From: JAHDHW01 sp965277415
Lineage (GTDB): Bacteria; Bacteroidota; Bacteroidia; Chitinophagales; Saprospiraceae
Assembly (NCBI GenBank): GCA_965277415.1
Contig: CBDICS010000054.1
Coordinates: 248,001-312,000 of the forward strand
Direction: 5' to 3'
Length of the DNA: 64,000 nt
This document shows, piece after piece, positions 17,987 to 26,675 of this stretch; positions within the stretch are counted from its first letter, which is position 1, and each line of letters opens with the position of its first letter. Made by a program: the position numbers and the translations under genes. Under the pieces are notes generated by a model that saw only the letters and a list, made by a program, of their open reading frames with translations, ran no database searches and was not told the origin of the DNA.

Positions 17987-19264
17987 CTATTTTAATAATT
18001 GTAAACGGATTAATTGCGCTGCTAACTTTTCTCCCCAAAGTTGATAACCTTTGGTGTTGTGATGTTGATCAATGGGCCAATAAAAATCGTATAAATTGTT
18101 TATCGTAATTTCCTTCTCAGAAAGAAAGGCTTCTCTTAGGTTTATTTTGAGATCGGCCTTGCTATTAGCTATTAGATCGTTCAATTGAGCATAATCTGAT
18201 TGTTCTTCTATGACCTCCTGTACCAAAGGATGAATCAAAAGTACTAATTTAAAATGGTGTATTTGACTTAATTTATAATATTCCATTAGGGTGTTTGCCA
18301 GGCAAATCAAAGCTTTTTCTTTTTCTCTTTTTAATTCCATTGGAGTTAATAATAAGTGATTGAGATCAAAAAAAGCATGCGCAATATGCCGAACAATATA
18401 ACTCATACCATAAAGCGGTTCCCACCAGGGAGGTGATCTAAAACGAATCGATTGCTCTTGCGTAAATCGTTCCTGGCATCCTCGTACAATGATATCGCCC
18501 AGGTCGGTCGTATTCAGCACCACTAATACAATGTCGGGCTGATACTTTAATAGTTTTTTGCTTAATAAATGTTTGCCATATACTGGATCACTTCCTCCTT
18601 TTCCGGCATTTAAGCACTGTATTTTCTGATTTGAAAAATGAGCCTGAAGCAATGCTTGTAAGACCTGAAGCCAGGTCGAATCTTGGGCCGTTCCATTACC
18701 TTCGGTAAAGGAATCCCCTATACCGATGATTCTGCATTCGTTTGAATCTTTTGCTTCGACCCAGTGATCATCTCTCAAGCCTTCCTGATTGAAGGCATGT
18801 TGATAAACAAATTCATTGGTCTGGTTTAGCTCTATCGTATTAGGAGAAGCGACTAAGTGCTGGAGGTTTTCTTCTTCAAAAAGTAAGCGCTTGAGTTCAT
18901 TCTCTCGCCGATAGATTAAATAGAGGGATTGGTAATCCTCCCCCTTTTTTTCCTGATACGTCAGGTGTCGACCTAAACCATGTTTTAAAAATAACTCTGT
19001 GGAGAATAAGCAGAGAATAGTCGTCCAGGTTAAAAGGTAATAATTGATCTGGCTCGATTTTGTTATTGTTTTTATTTGCCGAAGGAGGAGTATAGATCCG
19101 CTAAGGAGGAGCCCAACAGTTAGATATAAAATAAAAGTCGTATGCATACTAATTTCACCATAAAACAAATGATCAATTTGTTTTGCTAAGGATTTACCAT
19201 ATCGCCATCCAAGCAATAAAAGGAAGAGAATCTTTATTACAACAAATTTTCTATGTCCTGCCAT
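17987..19264 (-). CDS. SGNH-hydrolase-like membrane protein, array member 5
   Basis: A 425-residue protein; three membrane segments up to about residue 90, then GIGDSFTEGNGTAQDSTW, LNAGKGGSDPVYGKHLLSKK, LNTTDLGDIIVRGCQERF, PPWWEPLYGMSYIVRHI and DQHHNTKGYQLWGEKLA. Sister of the gene at 16610-17944. The start codon lies within the end of the upstream 518-residue glycosyltransferase (28-base overlap), so translation is coupled to that enzyme. Function inferred as editing of acyl groups on a periplasmic polysaccharide intermediate; the alternative is an enzymatically inactive carbohydrate-binding scaffold. Confidence 0.75.
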   Translation of the reverse strand: MAGHRKFVVIKILFLLLLGWRYGKSLAKQIDHLFYGEISMHTTFILYLTVGLLLSGSILLLRQIKTITKSSQINYYLLTWTTILCLFSTELFLKHGLGRHLTYQEKKGEDYQSLYLIYRRENELKRLLFEEENLQHLVASPNTIELNQTNEFVYQHAFNQEGLRDDHWVEAKDSNECRIIGIGDSFTEGNGTAQDSTWLQVLQALLQAHFSNQKIQCLNAGKGGSDPVYGKHLLSKKLLKYQPDIVLVVLNTTDLGDIIVRGCQERFTQEQSIRFRSPPWWEPLYGMSYIVRHIAHAFFDLNHLLLTPMELKREKEKALICLANTLMEYYKLSQIHHFKLVLLIHPLVQEVIEEQSDYAQLNDLIANSKADLKINLREAFLSEKEITINNLYDFYWPIDQHHNTKGYQLWGEKLAAQLIRLQLLK

Positions 19265-20793
19265 AGTTTCCAGTCTTGATCTCCGAAATGATGATACACA
19301 TGCAAAAAGTAGGGTTGAATAGCGATTCCTTTTTCATTCAAGTCAAAAGTGAAGTCGCCTTTATAATCCATATTGAGGTGGTAGTAATCAGCGATAAAAT
19401 TATATTCAATTGGTAGTAGTTTATGATTTTGTAGACCATAATTCCAGGCCGTTGCGATAAGTGTTCCCTGGTCTCTTGTTTTCCAATGTGGATCTTTGAA
19501 TATTTCAAGCGTCCACTGATGCCAGGTACTTAAGAAAGCATCAGACTGATTATCAAATAGAAAGACACCTCCATTCCAATGTTGCCAATTGGGTTTAGAA
19601 ATGAGCAGCCCAAATTTTTTTTCAATCAGCTTGGCAAGGGCATCTGATTTAAGAGCTTGAAGGATGTTTTCTTCCTTATCTTTCCAACACTGTGCTTCTT
19701 CATCCCAACTAAAACCGGTCTCCCGTTCTACATCTTTTATATAAGAATGCCCTTGAAAAACCAATTCGTCGTTTTCATTATACCAATGATCATGGATGAT
19801 ATCTAATTTGTATCCACGCTTTTTTATATAAATCTGGAAATCATATTCAGGCAGGAAGAGTTCATCTCCTTTAGGTGAATACCATTTCTTCTTTTGGGCA
19901 TCAAACCGAAACCCTCGCGCTTCAAAAAAGGCAATGAAATCTAAATCTCCGTGCAGACATTTTTTGATCTTATTTTTCGATTGAGGAGGAGTTACTAATG
20001 AAACCGCCTGGAGTAAACGACTAGAAAGCTTGTCAAAAAAAGCGCCACCATAAGATAAGATAAAATGGGCCAAGGTTACTTTCAAACCAGCATTTCGAGG
20101 AGGGTTGAGTTGTTTTACTTTTCTTGTAAACAGAAATAAACTATGAAAATAAACCAATGGGTTGAACTGCTCTTTTGGATAAAGATTTTCAAAGTATTGC
20201 GTTTGTAAGTTCGCCCACTGGCGTTCGTAATCAAAAATATTTTCAGGAATAAAGGCTCGATAGTCCTCGGTGATTTTCTTTATTTGCCTTTCATGAAACC
20301 GGGACTGCTCCCGTGTGGCATCTTCCAATTCCTGGTGTTTGGCTAAGACCGCATTGAGGTACTTTTGCTTTTTGAGTAATTGGTCACTTTGAACATCATA
20401 TACCGCATAAGGACTGAAGCTATCCATACGACAATGATCTGAACAAAAAGTTATGGGGGCTTCATAAAATGAAAAAATTTTATCGACACCCGGTCTAATG
20501 GCTATGACATCGGTATCCAGATAACAATATTGTATATTGGTCGCCATGTCTAAAAACTGATTCAAGCCGGTTTTGAGAAATATAGAAGCCTGATGATGGT
20601 CAAAGTGTTTCGGCGTCTGGATATCATAAATGAGATTATGTTTAATTTGAATCTCATTACGAGTCGTGTCGGTCACTACAATAATCTCATTGTCGGAGTA
20701 CTTTTTTAAATAGGGAATGGAAAAGTTAAGGGTTTCAATATGCTCTGCCCCGCCACAAACGACAAAAACAAACTTATTGATTTTAGACATCAT
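19237..20793 (-). CDS. GT-A type glycosyltransferase with inserted ~33-residue repeats
   Basis: A 518-residue protein with a split GT-A/GT8-like fold. The first half carries YLDTDVIAIRPGV (Asp-x-Asp at about residues 93-95), and the second half carries QHWNGGVFLFDN (about 405-416) and TRDQGTLIATAW, typical of DXD glycosyltransferases. Between them, at about residues 291-380, are three diverged repeats of the form RG(F/Y)x(F/L/W)D.....W(Y/K)...(D/E)EL: ARGFRFDAQKKKWYSPKGDEL, then KRGYKLDIIHDHWYNENDEL, then ETGFSWDEEAQCWKDKEENI. I know no GT with this insert; it may bind the glycan acceptor. It sits at the head of the SGNH array. Confidence 0.65.
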   Translation of the reverse strand: MMSKINKFVFVVCGGAEHIETLNFSIPYLKKYSDNEIIVVTDTTRNEIQIKHNLIYDIQTPKHFDHHQASIFLKTGLNQFLDMATNIQYCYLDTDVIAIRPGVDKIFSFYEAPITFCSDHCRMDSFSPYAVYDVQSDQLLKKQKYLNAVLAKHQELEDATREQSRFHERQIKKITEDYRAFIPENIFDYERQWANLQTQYFENLYPKEQFNPLVYFHSLFLFTRKVKQLNPPRNAGLKVTLAHFILSYGGAFFDKLSSRLLQAVSLVTPPQSKNKIKKCLHGDLDFIAFFEARGFRFDAQKKKWYSPKGDELFLPEYDFQIYIKKRGYKLDIIHDHWYNENDELVFQGHSYIKDVERETGFSWDEEAQCWKDKEENILQALKSDALAKLIEKKFGLLISKPNWQHWNGGVFLFDNQSDAFLSTWHQWTLEIFKDPHWKTRDQGTLIATAWNYGLQNHKLLPIEYNFIADYYHLNMDYKGDFTFDLNEKGIAIQPYFLHVYHHFGDQDWKLWQDIENLL

Positions 20794-20862
20794 AATTTTT
20801 TAAGTTCCTCAAGTATTGGTAGGGATGGCAAATATAGTGTAAAGTTTTGATATAAAATTAGC

Positions 20863-22380
20863 TTAAAGCCCTGCCTGCATCGTGTAAATTCGGTTGCTCA
20901 GGATATCATAAGATTCGACAAGGATTAAGAGAAGCATGATGTGATGAAATACTATTTTTAAATCTAGTGTCAATCGATTACCGACCTTAATATTCACGGG
21001 TGCTTGATTGTGAATAAACTTCAAAACGACATAAAAGAATGGAAGATACAAACTCAGCACAAAACGATTGCCGTAGGAAATATTACTATACCAGCAGAAA
21101 AGTAAAAAATAACCGCCAAAGAAAACGGTCTTGAAAAAGAAAGTCCATCGGTTTTGCTTATCAAGTCTAAAGGTCTTTTTAAAATGAATGAGCGCCAGAC
21201 TGATCGCAAAGATCAGATAGAAGAGAAAGTATTTGAAATAACCATAACCACTTTTGGCATGTAAGCCAATGGTATATAAACCTTGATGAAGCCGATCTTT
21301 CATTTGCCTTAGACTATGTGTTTCCCAGTATTTCTTAAAAGAAGGAATTTCATCCGCTGGCATATTGGGGTAGTATATCATATCGGAATGTTTGTTGGTT
21401 CCGGCAAGGGCTTCGTCCCAGGAGTCATACCACATATAGAAAGTAGAATTGACATTGTAAAAATAATTGCCAAATACCTTCTTGTTGGTTCGGATATATG
21501 GATTGACAAAAAGTAGAAAAGCTCCTACAAAAATAAGACAAGGAATAAGCTTGCGAAACTGGAGCGGACTTTTGGAAAAAGCTTTAACTAATTGAAACAC
21601 AATCGTAATAATCAATAGAAATAAAACAGAAGCTTTGGTCAAGTAACATAAAGCAAACAAGCCACCTGCAAGTAAAGCTGCTTTTTTGTCAAACGATTTT
21701 AAAGCTAGAAAAAAACAAAAAAAGAAAAGTGTATAAAAGAGTAACTCACATTGGACATATCCGGCTTTAAATAAAAATAGAGTATTGCTAATAATCAAAA
21801 TCGGTGGAAGAATAAGACCAAGGTTTCCCGAAAACTGCATGTAAAAGAAAGCAGCGATCAATAGCAGTAATGCGAAGGAGAGGATAGCATTCAAGATTTT
21901 CGCTTTTCTAAAAATTAGTCTAACCATTTCTTGCCAAACTTCTTTTCCTGTCGTTTCCCAAATTTTAAATAACTCATCACCTAAAATTAAGGGTATTTGA
22001 TTCGTATGTTGTACATCTGGATATTTTTCAAGATAAGCAGCCCAAGATTTAGGGATGTAATGTGCTTTTTTGTGATAGTCCGGATGATGGATTGCCTTCT
22101 GATGGAATTGTTCGATTTGCTTAGTTTCCATTTTCTCCAAGTCGACCAACAGGCTCAACAGAAAACCATATACTGGCATACGGTTGCGGGGATAATAATT
22201 CGTGTATCGATACTTTTTGATTGAAATGGCTTCGTTGATATAAGCGCTTTGATCAAAATCATCCTGTTGGGTATTGACAGCTGTTCCATGACGGATTGCT
22301 CCGTTTAGGTAGAGTCCTCCAAAACCGACTACGACTAAAATAAAAAGAATGATTTTTCTAAGGTTCATGTTACTAACCAT
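20863..22380 (-). CDS. Polytopic membrane glycosyltransferase-like protein (GT-C/ArnT-PMT type)
   Basis: A 505-residue protein with about ten transmembrane segments. An acidic motif lies after the first membrane helix (NTQQDDFDQSAYINEAISI), the position where GT-C enzymes using polyprenyl-phosphate sugars keep their catalytic Asp. FYNVNSTFYMWYDSWDEA lies in a large loop, and the C-terminal half is again membrane. Family knowledge suggests transfer of a sugar from a lipid carrier on the periplasmic side. It lies between the asparagine synthase and the DXD glycosyltransferase on the same strand. I am fairly sure of GT-C membership, not of the substrate. Confidence 0.6.
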   Translation of the reverse strand: MVSNMNLRKIILFILVVVGFGGLYLNGAIRHGTAVNTQQDDFDQSAYINEAISIKKYRYTNYYPRNRMPVYGFLLSLLVDLEKMETKQIEQFHQKAIHHPDYHKKAHYIPKSWAAYLEKYPDVQHTNQIPLILGDELFKIWETTGKEVWQEMVRLIFRKAKILNAILSFALLLLIAAFFYMQFSGNLGLILPPILIISNTLFLFKAGYVQCELLFYTLFFFCFFLALKSFDKKAALLAGGLFALCYLTKASVLFLLIITIVFQLVKAFSKSPLQFRKLIPCLIFVGAFLLFVNPYIRTNKKVFGNYFYNVNSTFYMWYDSWDEALAGTNKHSDMIYYPNMPADEIPSFKKYWETHSLRQMKDRLHQGLYTIGLHAKSGYGYFKYFLFYLIFAISLALIHFKKTFRLDKQNRWTFFFKTVFFGGYFLLFCWYSNISYGNRFVLSLYLPFFYVVLKFIHNQAPVNIKVGNRLTLDLKIVFHHIMLLLILVESYDILSNRIYTMQAGL

Positions 22381-22384
22381 GCTC

Positions 22385-24178
22385 TTAATTCATCCATCTC
22401 CGAAACCATAATTCCAGGACTAATAATTTCCAAAGTCTCCAGTGTTTTTTTTCTTTAATCAATATTTCTAATGCCTCGCTTTTAATAATTCGCTGCTGAA
22501 TTAATACCCCTCCCCGTAACATTTTACTGTACCAGGGGACATTCATATAATACTTATCCGGGCCGACAAAACCTCGTTTTGGACGATCCAATATTTGTTT
22601 TGGCAGATGCTGTTTTATGTTTTCTCTAAGTAGAAACTTTGTAATGCCTTTTTTAAAATAAATGGATCGATCCAGCCCATAAGTATACTCAAAAAGTTCA
22701 TGATCTAAAAAAGGAACCCTTACCTCAAGGGAGTTCGCCATACTGGCACGATCTATTTTTACTAAAACTAATTCACTCATAAAAGCTTTTACATCCATGT
22801 ACTGAAAAGCCTTTAGGGGAGATAGTCTAGGCTGATAATGTTGTTGATAGAACCACTCGCTATTTTTTGGAATATAATTATGTAAATCAGGGTGGAGTAG
22901 ATCCGATAGATTAGAATTTGAATACCTCCCCATAGCCATCGCTTCGGCATATTTTTCTACAAAAAAATTATTTTTACTTTTATCAAACCAATGTTGAGTA
23001 GCAGCACGCCAAGATTGAAGTTGAGAAAAACCAGCAATATCTTTTTGCCAGGTATAGCCACAAAATAATTCATCTGCCCCTTCTCCTGAGACTACTGCTT
23101 TGTTCTTTTTACGAGCTAGTTGGCTGACCAAATAAGTTGGAATAATTGAAATATCCGCAATTGGTTCATCGTAAAAATGCATAAGGTGATCGACGAGATC
23201 TAATTGTTCATTACCTACGATAGTATTGTAGTTGGCTACCTTAAAAGTATCTGCGACCTGCTGTGCATAATGATGTTCGCTATCCTCCCAATTTTCAAAA
23301 CCAATTGAAAAAGTATTGGGCTTATATCCAAGACGACTCAGGTAATAAACTAAAGCACTACTATCATAGCCTCCGCTCAGAAAAGAACCAATGGGTACAT
23401 CTGATCGCATATGTGTTTGAATAGATGTACTTAAAAAATGATCCACTTTTTGGATAGCTTCTTTTTCAGATACTTTGTTATTACCAGACTTGAGTTGCCA
23501 GTAGTTCTCAATTTTAAGGTTTTTTCCAAGTGTCCAATCCAGAAAGTGGGCAGGTGGTAATTTTTTCATTCCTTTCCAGATCGTCTTTGGACTTGGAACG
23601 TATCGATAAGATAAATAATCGCAAATGGAAGAATAGTCCAGTTCGGGATGTACATCAGGATGCGCAACAATTGCTTTTAACTCTGAGGCAAAAACTATTT
23701 TTATTGCAGCATGGTTTTCTGGCTGATAATAATAAAGCGGCTTGACACCGAAATGATCACGAGCAAGGAATAATCGTTTTTTTCGATTGTCCCAAATACC
23801 GAAAGCAAACATACCTTTTAATCGATGAAGCAGATCAGTGTCCCATTCTTCAAAACCATGGATTAATACTTCAGAGTCTGAGTTGGATTGGAAGATATGG
23901 CCCTTTTGTTCCAGTTCTTTTCGAAGTTCCAGATAATTATAAATCTCTCCATTGAAACTTAGCCAAATGGATTGATCTTCATTACACATAGGCTGGCGTC
24001 CCTCTTTTGACAAGTCGAGAAAAGAAAGACGTCGATGTCCAAAGGCAACTTTTCTATCATACAACAATTCTGAATGTGCATCATCTGGGCCTCGATGTAT
24101 CATGGTGTCTCGCATTTTATTAAAAATGGCGAGGTCGATATGTTTGGTTTGATTGATTTGTCCTAATATTCCACACAT
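22385..24178 (-). CDS. asnB: Asparagine synthase (glutamine-hydrolysing)
   Basis: Class II amidotransferase of 597 residues. The start MCGILGQINQ exposes the catalytic Cys after removal of Met, so I start at the ATG at 24178; 24 further upstream codons in frame overlap an inverted-repeat element and are not likely coding. The glutaminase part continues with MIHRGPDDAH and LSFNGEIYNYLELRKEL. The synthetase part has the ATP loop SFLSGGYDSSALVYYLS and SGEGADELFCGYTW. In surface-polysaccharide clusters AsnB-like proteins (for example WbpS-type) may amidate a uronic acid or a similar carboxyl sugar, an alternative to free asparagine synthesis. The context here favours that role but sequence alone does not decide. 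Confidence 0.85.
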   Translation of the reverse strand: MCGILGQINQTKHIDLAIFNKMRDTMIHRGPDDAHSELLYDRKVAFGHRRLSFLDLSKEGRQPMCNEDQSIWLSFNGEIYNYLELRKELEQKGHIFQSNSDSEVLIHGFEEWDTDLLHRLKGMFAFGIWDNRKKRLFLARDHFGVKPLYYYQPENHAAIKIVFASELKAIVAHPDVHPELDYSSICDYLSYRYVPSPKTIWKGMKKLPPAHFLDWTLGKNLKIENYWQLKSGNNKVSEKEAIQKVDHFLSTSIQTHMRSDVPIGSFLSGGYDSSALVYYLSRLGYKPNTFSIGFENWEDSEHHYAQQVADTFKVANYNTIVGNEQLDLVDHLMHFYDEPIADISIIPTYLVSQLARKKNKAVVSGEGADELFCGYTWQKDIAGFSQLQSWRAATQHWFDKSKNNFFVEKYAEAMAMGRYSNSNLSDLLHPDLHNYIPKNSEWFYQQHYQPRLSPLKAFQYMDVKAFMSELVLVKIDRASMANSLEVRVPFLDHELFEYTYGLDRSIYFKKGITKFLLRENIKQHLPKQILDRPKRGFVGPDKYYMNVPWYSKMLRGGVLIQQRIIKSEALEILIKEKKHWRLWKLLVLELWFRRWMN

Positions 24179-24209
24179 AGTACGGTTCGTTTCTTTTTTA
24201 TTTTTTTCG

Positions 24210-24315
24210 TTCTTTGACAAATTCCGTGGACAAGCCGTAAATAAGGTCAAAAGCGACCAAAGGAAGCCTTGAGTTTATTTATGGCTTTGTCTCAAACACG
24301 GGATTTGTCAAAGAA
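24210..24315. repeat. 106-bp terminal-inverted-repeat element (MITE-like)
   Basis: The left arm TTCTTTGACAAATTCCGTG (24210-24228) is repeated in inverted form at 24297-24315 with one mismatch in 19 bases. The similarity then continues inward, after a few unmatched bases, through GACAAGCCGTAAATAA versus GACAAAGCCATAAATAA. The middle has a smaller AAGGTC...GACC hairpin. It lies between the ABC transporter ATPase and asnB genes. Such a fold-back could be a non-autonomous insertion element or a strong RNA hairpin separating the two genes. No second copy is seen in the window. Confidence 0.6.
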
Positions 24316-24324
24316 TCATTTTTT

Positions 24325-25704
24325 TTAAAGCTGCTCACCGTCCTCAACTGTCCATTCCAGTAGAGGTCTAATCGGACCAGTTGTACGCCTATAATTAACA
24401 CCAAATTCTTGCTCTGGTGGTATAACCTGAAAAAGCAATACCCGATTCATCCGAAAAATGGCTCTTTTTTTTCGATCCTCATGAAAAAGTAGATCAACAT
24501 AAAACCTTCCGCTATTAAGTAAATTCTTGGGTACTTTACACTTTGCAGTATATATCCCCGCAGGCATCTCAGTAGGTTTGTTTTCCTTAAAAGCAGCACT
24601 ACTCACTAAAAAAATTTCTCCAAGCCCACTTACTAACTGGACAGCAGGTTCAACAAATCCTTTGTTTAAGCGCTTTTCAAAACGGATACTAAACTCTATA
24701 GAATCTCCTAACAATATAGGAGCTTCGGAATTATCAATTGCTTTAGAAGCGGTGATATTCAGTAGCCGAATATGTTCTGTACTTGGACTATTTTCTTTAG
24801 ACCATTGTCTGTATGGGAAGTCATATTTTCCTTTTCCTGTTTGATCATCGACAATAAATGCAAAAGACTCTTTCACTGAAGAAGTGCTTGCTTTTGAACC
24901 CTGTTTGATGGTTTCTTCTAACTTGATTGCTTCGACTTCTTTATAAGCTTTTCCTTTATAATTTTCTACTAATTCATTGATTTCTCCAATATGTTTTATT
25001 TGACCAGCTTCCATATAAATGCCTTTTCTGCATACCTCACTTACTGCCCCCATATTATGACTCGCAAATAAAATACTACAACCCTGTTCTTGGGCAATCT
25101 CCTTGATTTTTGCAATAGATCGTTTTTTAAAGGATTCATCTCCTACCATTAATACTTCATCTAATAAAAGGATTTTGGGTTCAAGATGTGCAGCGATAGA
25201 AAAACCAAGCCGGATTTTCATTCCATTGGAATAGTATTTTATAGGCGTATCTAAAAATTTTTTTAAGCCGCTAAAAAAGACAATCTCTTCTAATTTTCGT
25301 TTGACGTCAATTTTTTTCATTCCGAGAATAGCGGCATTAAAAAAAATATTCTCTCGTCCTGTTAAGTCTTGATGAAAACCTGTTCCTACTCCTAGTAAGG
25401 CACTTACTTTTCCATATGACTCAACAGATCCTTTAGTTGGTTGCATGACATGTGCAATGATTTTTAATAAGGTGGATTTTCCAGCGCCATTATTACCAAT
25501 AACACTGAGGACTTCTCCTTGTCTTAGTTCAAAAGAGACATCCTTTAATGCCCAAATGATTGTTTGATTTGTTTTATCGCTCTTTGAAATGCTGGATGGA
25601 ATAGATAGAAATGGAAAAGACTTTGAAATCAGTTTTTTAGGAGAACTACTTCCGATATAGAATCTCTTAGCGAGCTCATTAACTTTTAAGGAAATTTCTG
25701 ACAT
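24325..25704 (-). CDS. ABC transporter ATPase for polysaccharide export (Wzt/TagH type) with C-terminal glycan-binding-like domain
   Basis: A 459-residue ATPase. Nucleotide-binding motifs in order: Walker A GNNGAGKST (about residues 73-81), the signature YSNGMKIRLGFSIA, Walker B ILLLDEVLMVGDESF and the switch His in LFASHNM. Residues from about 290 form a separate beta-rich domain (LLNITASKAIDNSEAPILLG through RFYVDLLFHE), as in Wzt proteins that recognise the terminal modification of the polymer. It powers export of undecaprenyl-linked polysaccharide. Its permease partner ends six bases upstream, so the two form one transporter. The C-terminal domain suggests the exported chain is capped, which fits the methyl/acyl/sulfo-modifying genes nearby. 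Confidence 0.9.
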   Translation of the reverse strand: MSEISLKVNELAKRFYIGSSSPKKLISKSFPFLSIPSSISKSDKTNQTIIWALKDVSFELRQGEVLSVIGNNGAGKSTLLKIIAHVMQPTKGSVESYGKVSALLGVGTGFHQDLTGRENIFFNAAILGMKKIDVKRKLEEIVFFSGLKKFLDTPIKYYSNGMKIRLGFSIAAHLEPKILLLDEVLMVGDESFKKRSIAKIKEIAQEQGCSILFASHNMGAVSEVCRKGIYMEAGQIKHIGEINELVENYKGKAYKEVEAIKLEETIKQGSKASTSSVKESFAFIVDDQTGKGKYDFPYRQWSKENSPSTEHIRLLNITASKAIDNSEAPILLGDSIEFSIRFEKRLNKGFVEPAVQLVSGLGEIFLVSSAAFKENKPTEMPAGIYTAKCKVPKNLLNSGRFYVDLLFHEDRKKRAIFRMNRVLLFQVIPPEQEFGVNYRRTTGPIRPLLEWTVEDGEQL

Positions 25705-25710
25705 ATTGAT

Positions 25711-26520
25711 CTATATATAATCTGCTATTTCGGGCTCGGCATGATGGAAGTAATGCCAGCCCCAGCAAAAGAGGCCACCCATGATGATAAAAGAAATCAA
25801 AAACCATGAACTTGGAAAAGGTGTACCTAAAATAGCCCATCGAAAACCTTCTACAATTCCTGCCATCGGGTTGATATAATAAATCAGTTTATATTGATCG
25901 GGAATGATAGTAGCCGGATAGGCCACGGGTGTCATCCACATAGTAATATTTAAAATGTAAAAAATGAATTGCTGAAGATCTCTGAATCGAATAGTCAAAA
26001 TGCTAAACCAAAGTGCCAAGCCCAAACCAATAACAGTTGCCATGATAATAAAGAATGGTAAAAATATCACCTTCCAGCTTGGAGAAAAACCAAAAATCGC
26101 GACCATCAAATAAGTTAATAATAAAAGCACAAACATATCGACTAAAGCGACTAAGGCTTTCGAAATAGGTAAAATAACTCTGGGGAAATAGATGCGATTG
26201 ATGATATCCTGATTGTTTATTAATGAGGTCGCACCATAGTCTAGTAAGTAAGCAAAATAACCCCACGCGGCCATTCCGCTTAAAGCAAACAAAGGATAGG
26301 GAATAGAACCGGTATCAATAGCAACAAATTTGTCAAAAACAAGGGTTAAGATGAGTAACTGTCCCAAAGGTTTTACAAAAACCCATAATAAACCCAAAAC
26401 CGTTTGTGCGTATTTGACCTTTAAGTCTCTGTATGCCAATTGGAGGATCAATTCCCGATATGCCAATAAGTCTGAAATGCTGATTCTCCAAGATGTTGAA
26501 GGGCTTAATAACGTGGCCAT
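25711..26520 (-). CDS. ABC transporter permease for polysaccharide export (Wzm/TagG type)
   Basis: A 269-residue ABC-2 type permease with six hydrophobic segments. The N-terminal amphipathic part LAYRELILQLAYRDLKVKYA followed by TVLGLLWVFVKPL is the standard opening of Wzm/TagG permeases, and the late segment INPMAGIVEGFRWAILG is the family signature. Together with the following ATPase it moves a lipid-linked polysaccharide across the inner membrane. The gene is the first of this minus-strand block; the divergent T9SS gene lies upstream with a 155-base gap. Confidence 0.92.
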   Translation of the reverse strand: MATLLSPSTSWRISISDLLAYRELILQLAYRDLKVKYAQTVLGLLWVFVKPLGQLLILTLVFDKFVAIDTGSIPYPLFALSGMAAWGYFAYLLDYGATSLINNQDIINRIYFPRVILPISKALVALVDMFVLLLLTYLMVAIFGFSPSWKVIFLPFFIIMATVIGLGLALWFSILTIRFRDLQQFIFYILNITMWMTPVAYPATIIPDQYKLIYYINPMAGIVEGFRWAILGTPFPSSWFLISFIIMGGLFCWGWHYFHHAEPEIADYI

Positions 26521-26675
26521 TTATTTGAACAACTTAAAACAGTAAAAAAAACTAAACACACTTTGCTGTGAATCCAAAGTTATTATTTATCGTATAAAAT
26601 ATTCAATATTGTGTTTGTAAAATTTAAATGTCATTGATGCTTTCATCCTATCGCTATTATAGATATAATTTAAAA

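Noticed and set aside
24179..24250. N-terminal 24-codon extension of the asparagine synthase
   Set aside because: The catalytic Cys must follow the initiator Met (MCGIL), and the extension overlaps an inverted-repeat element.
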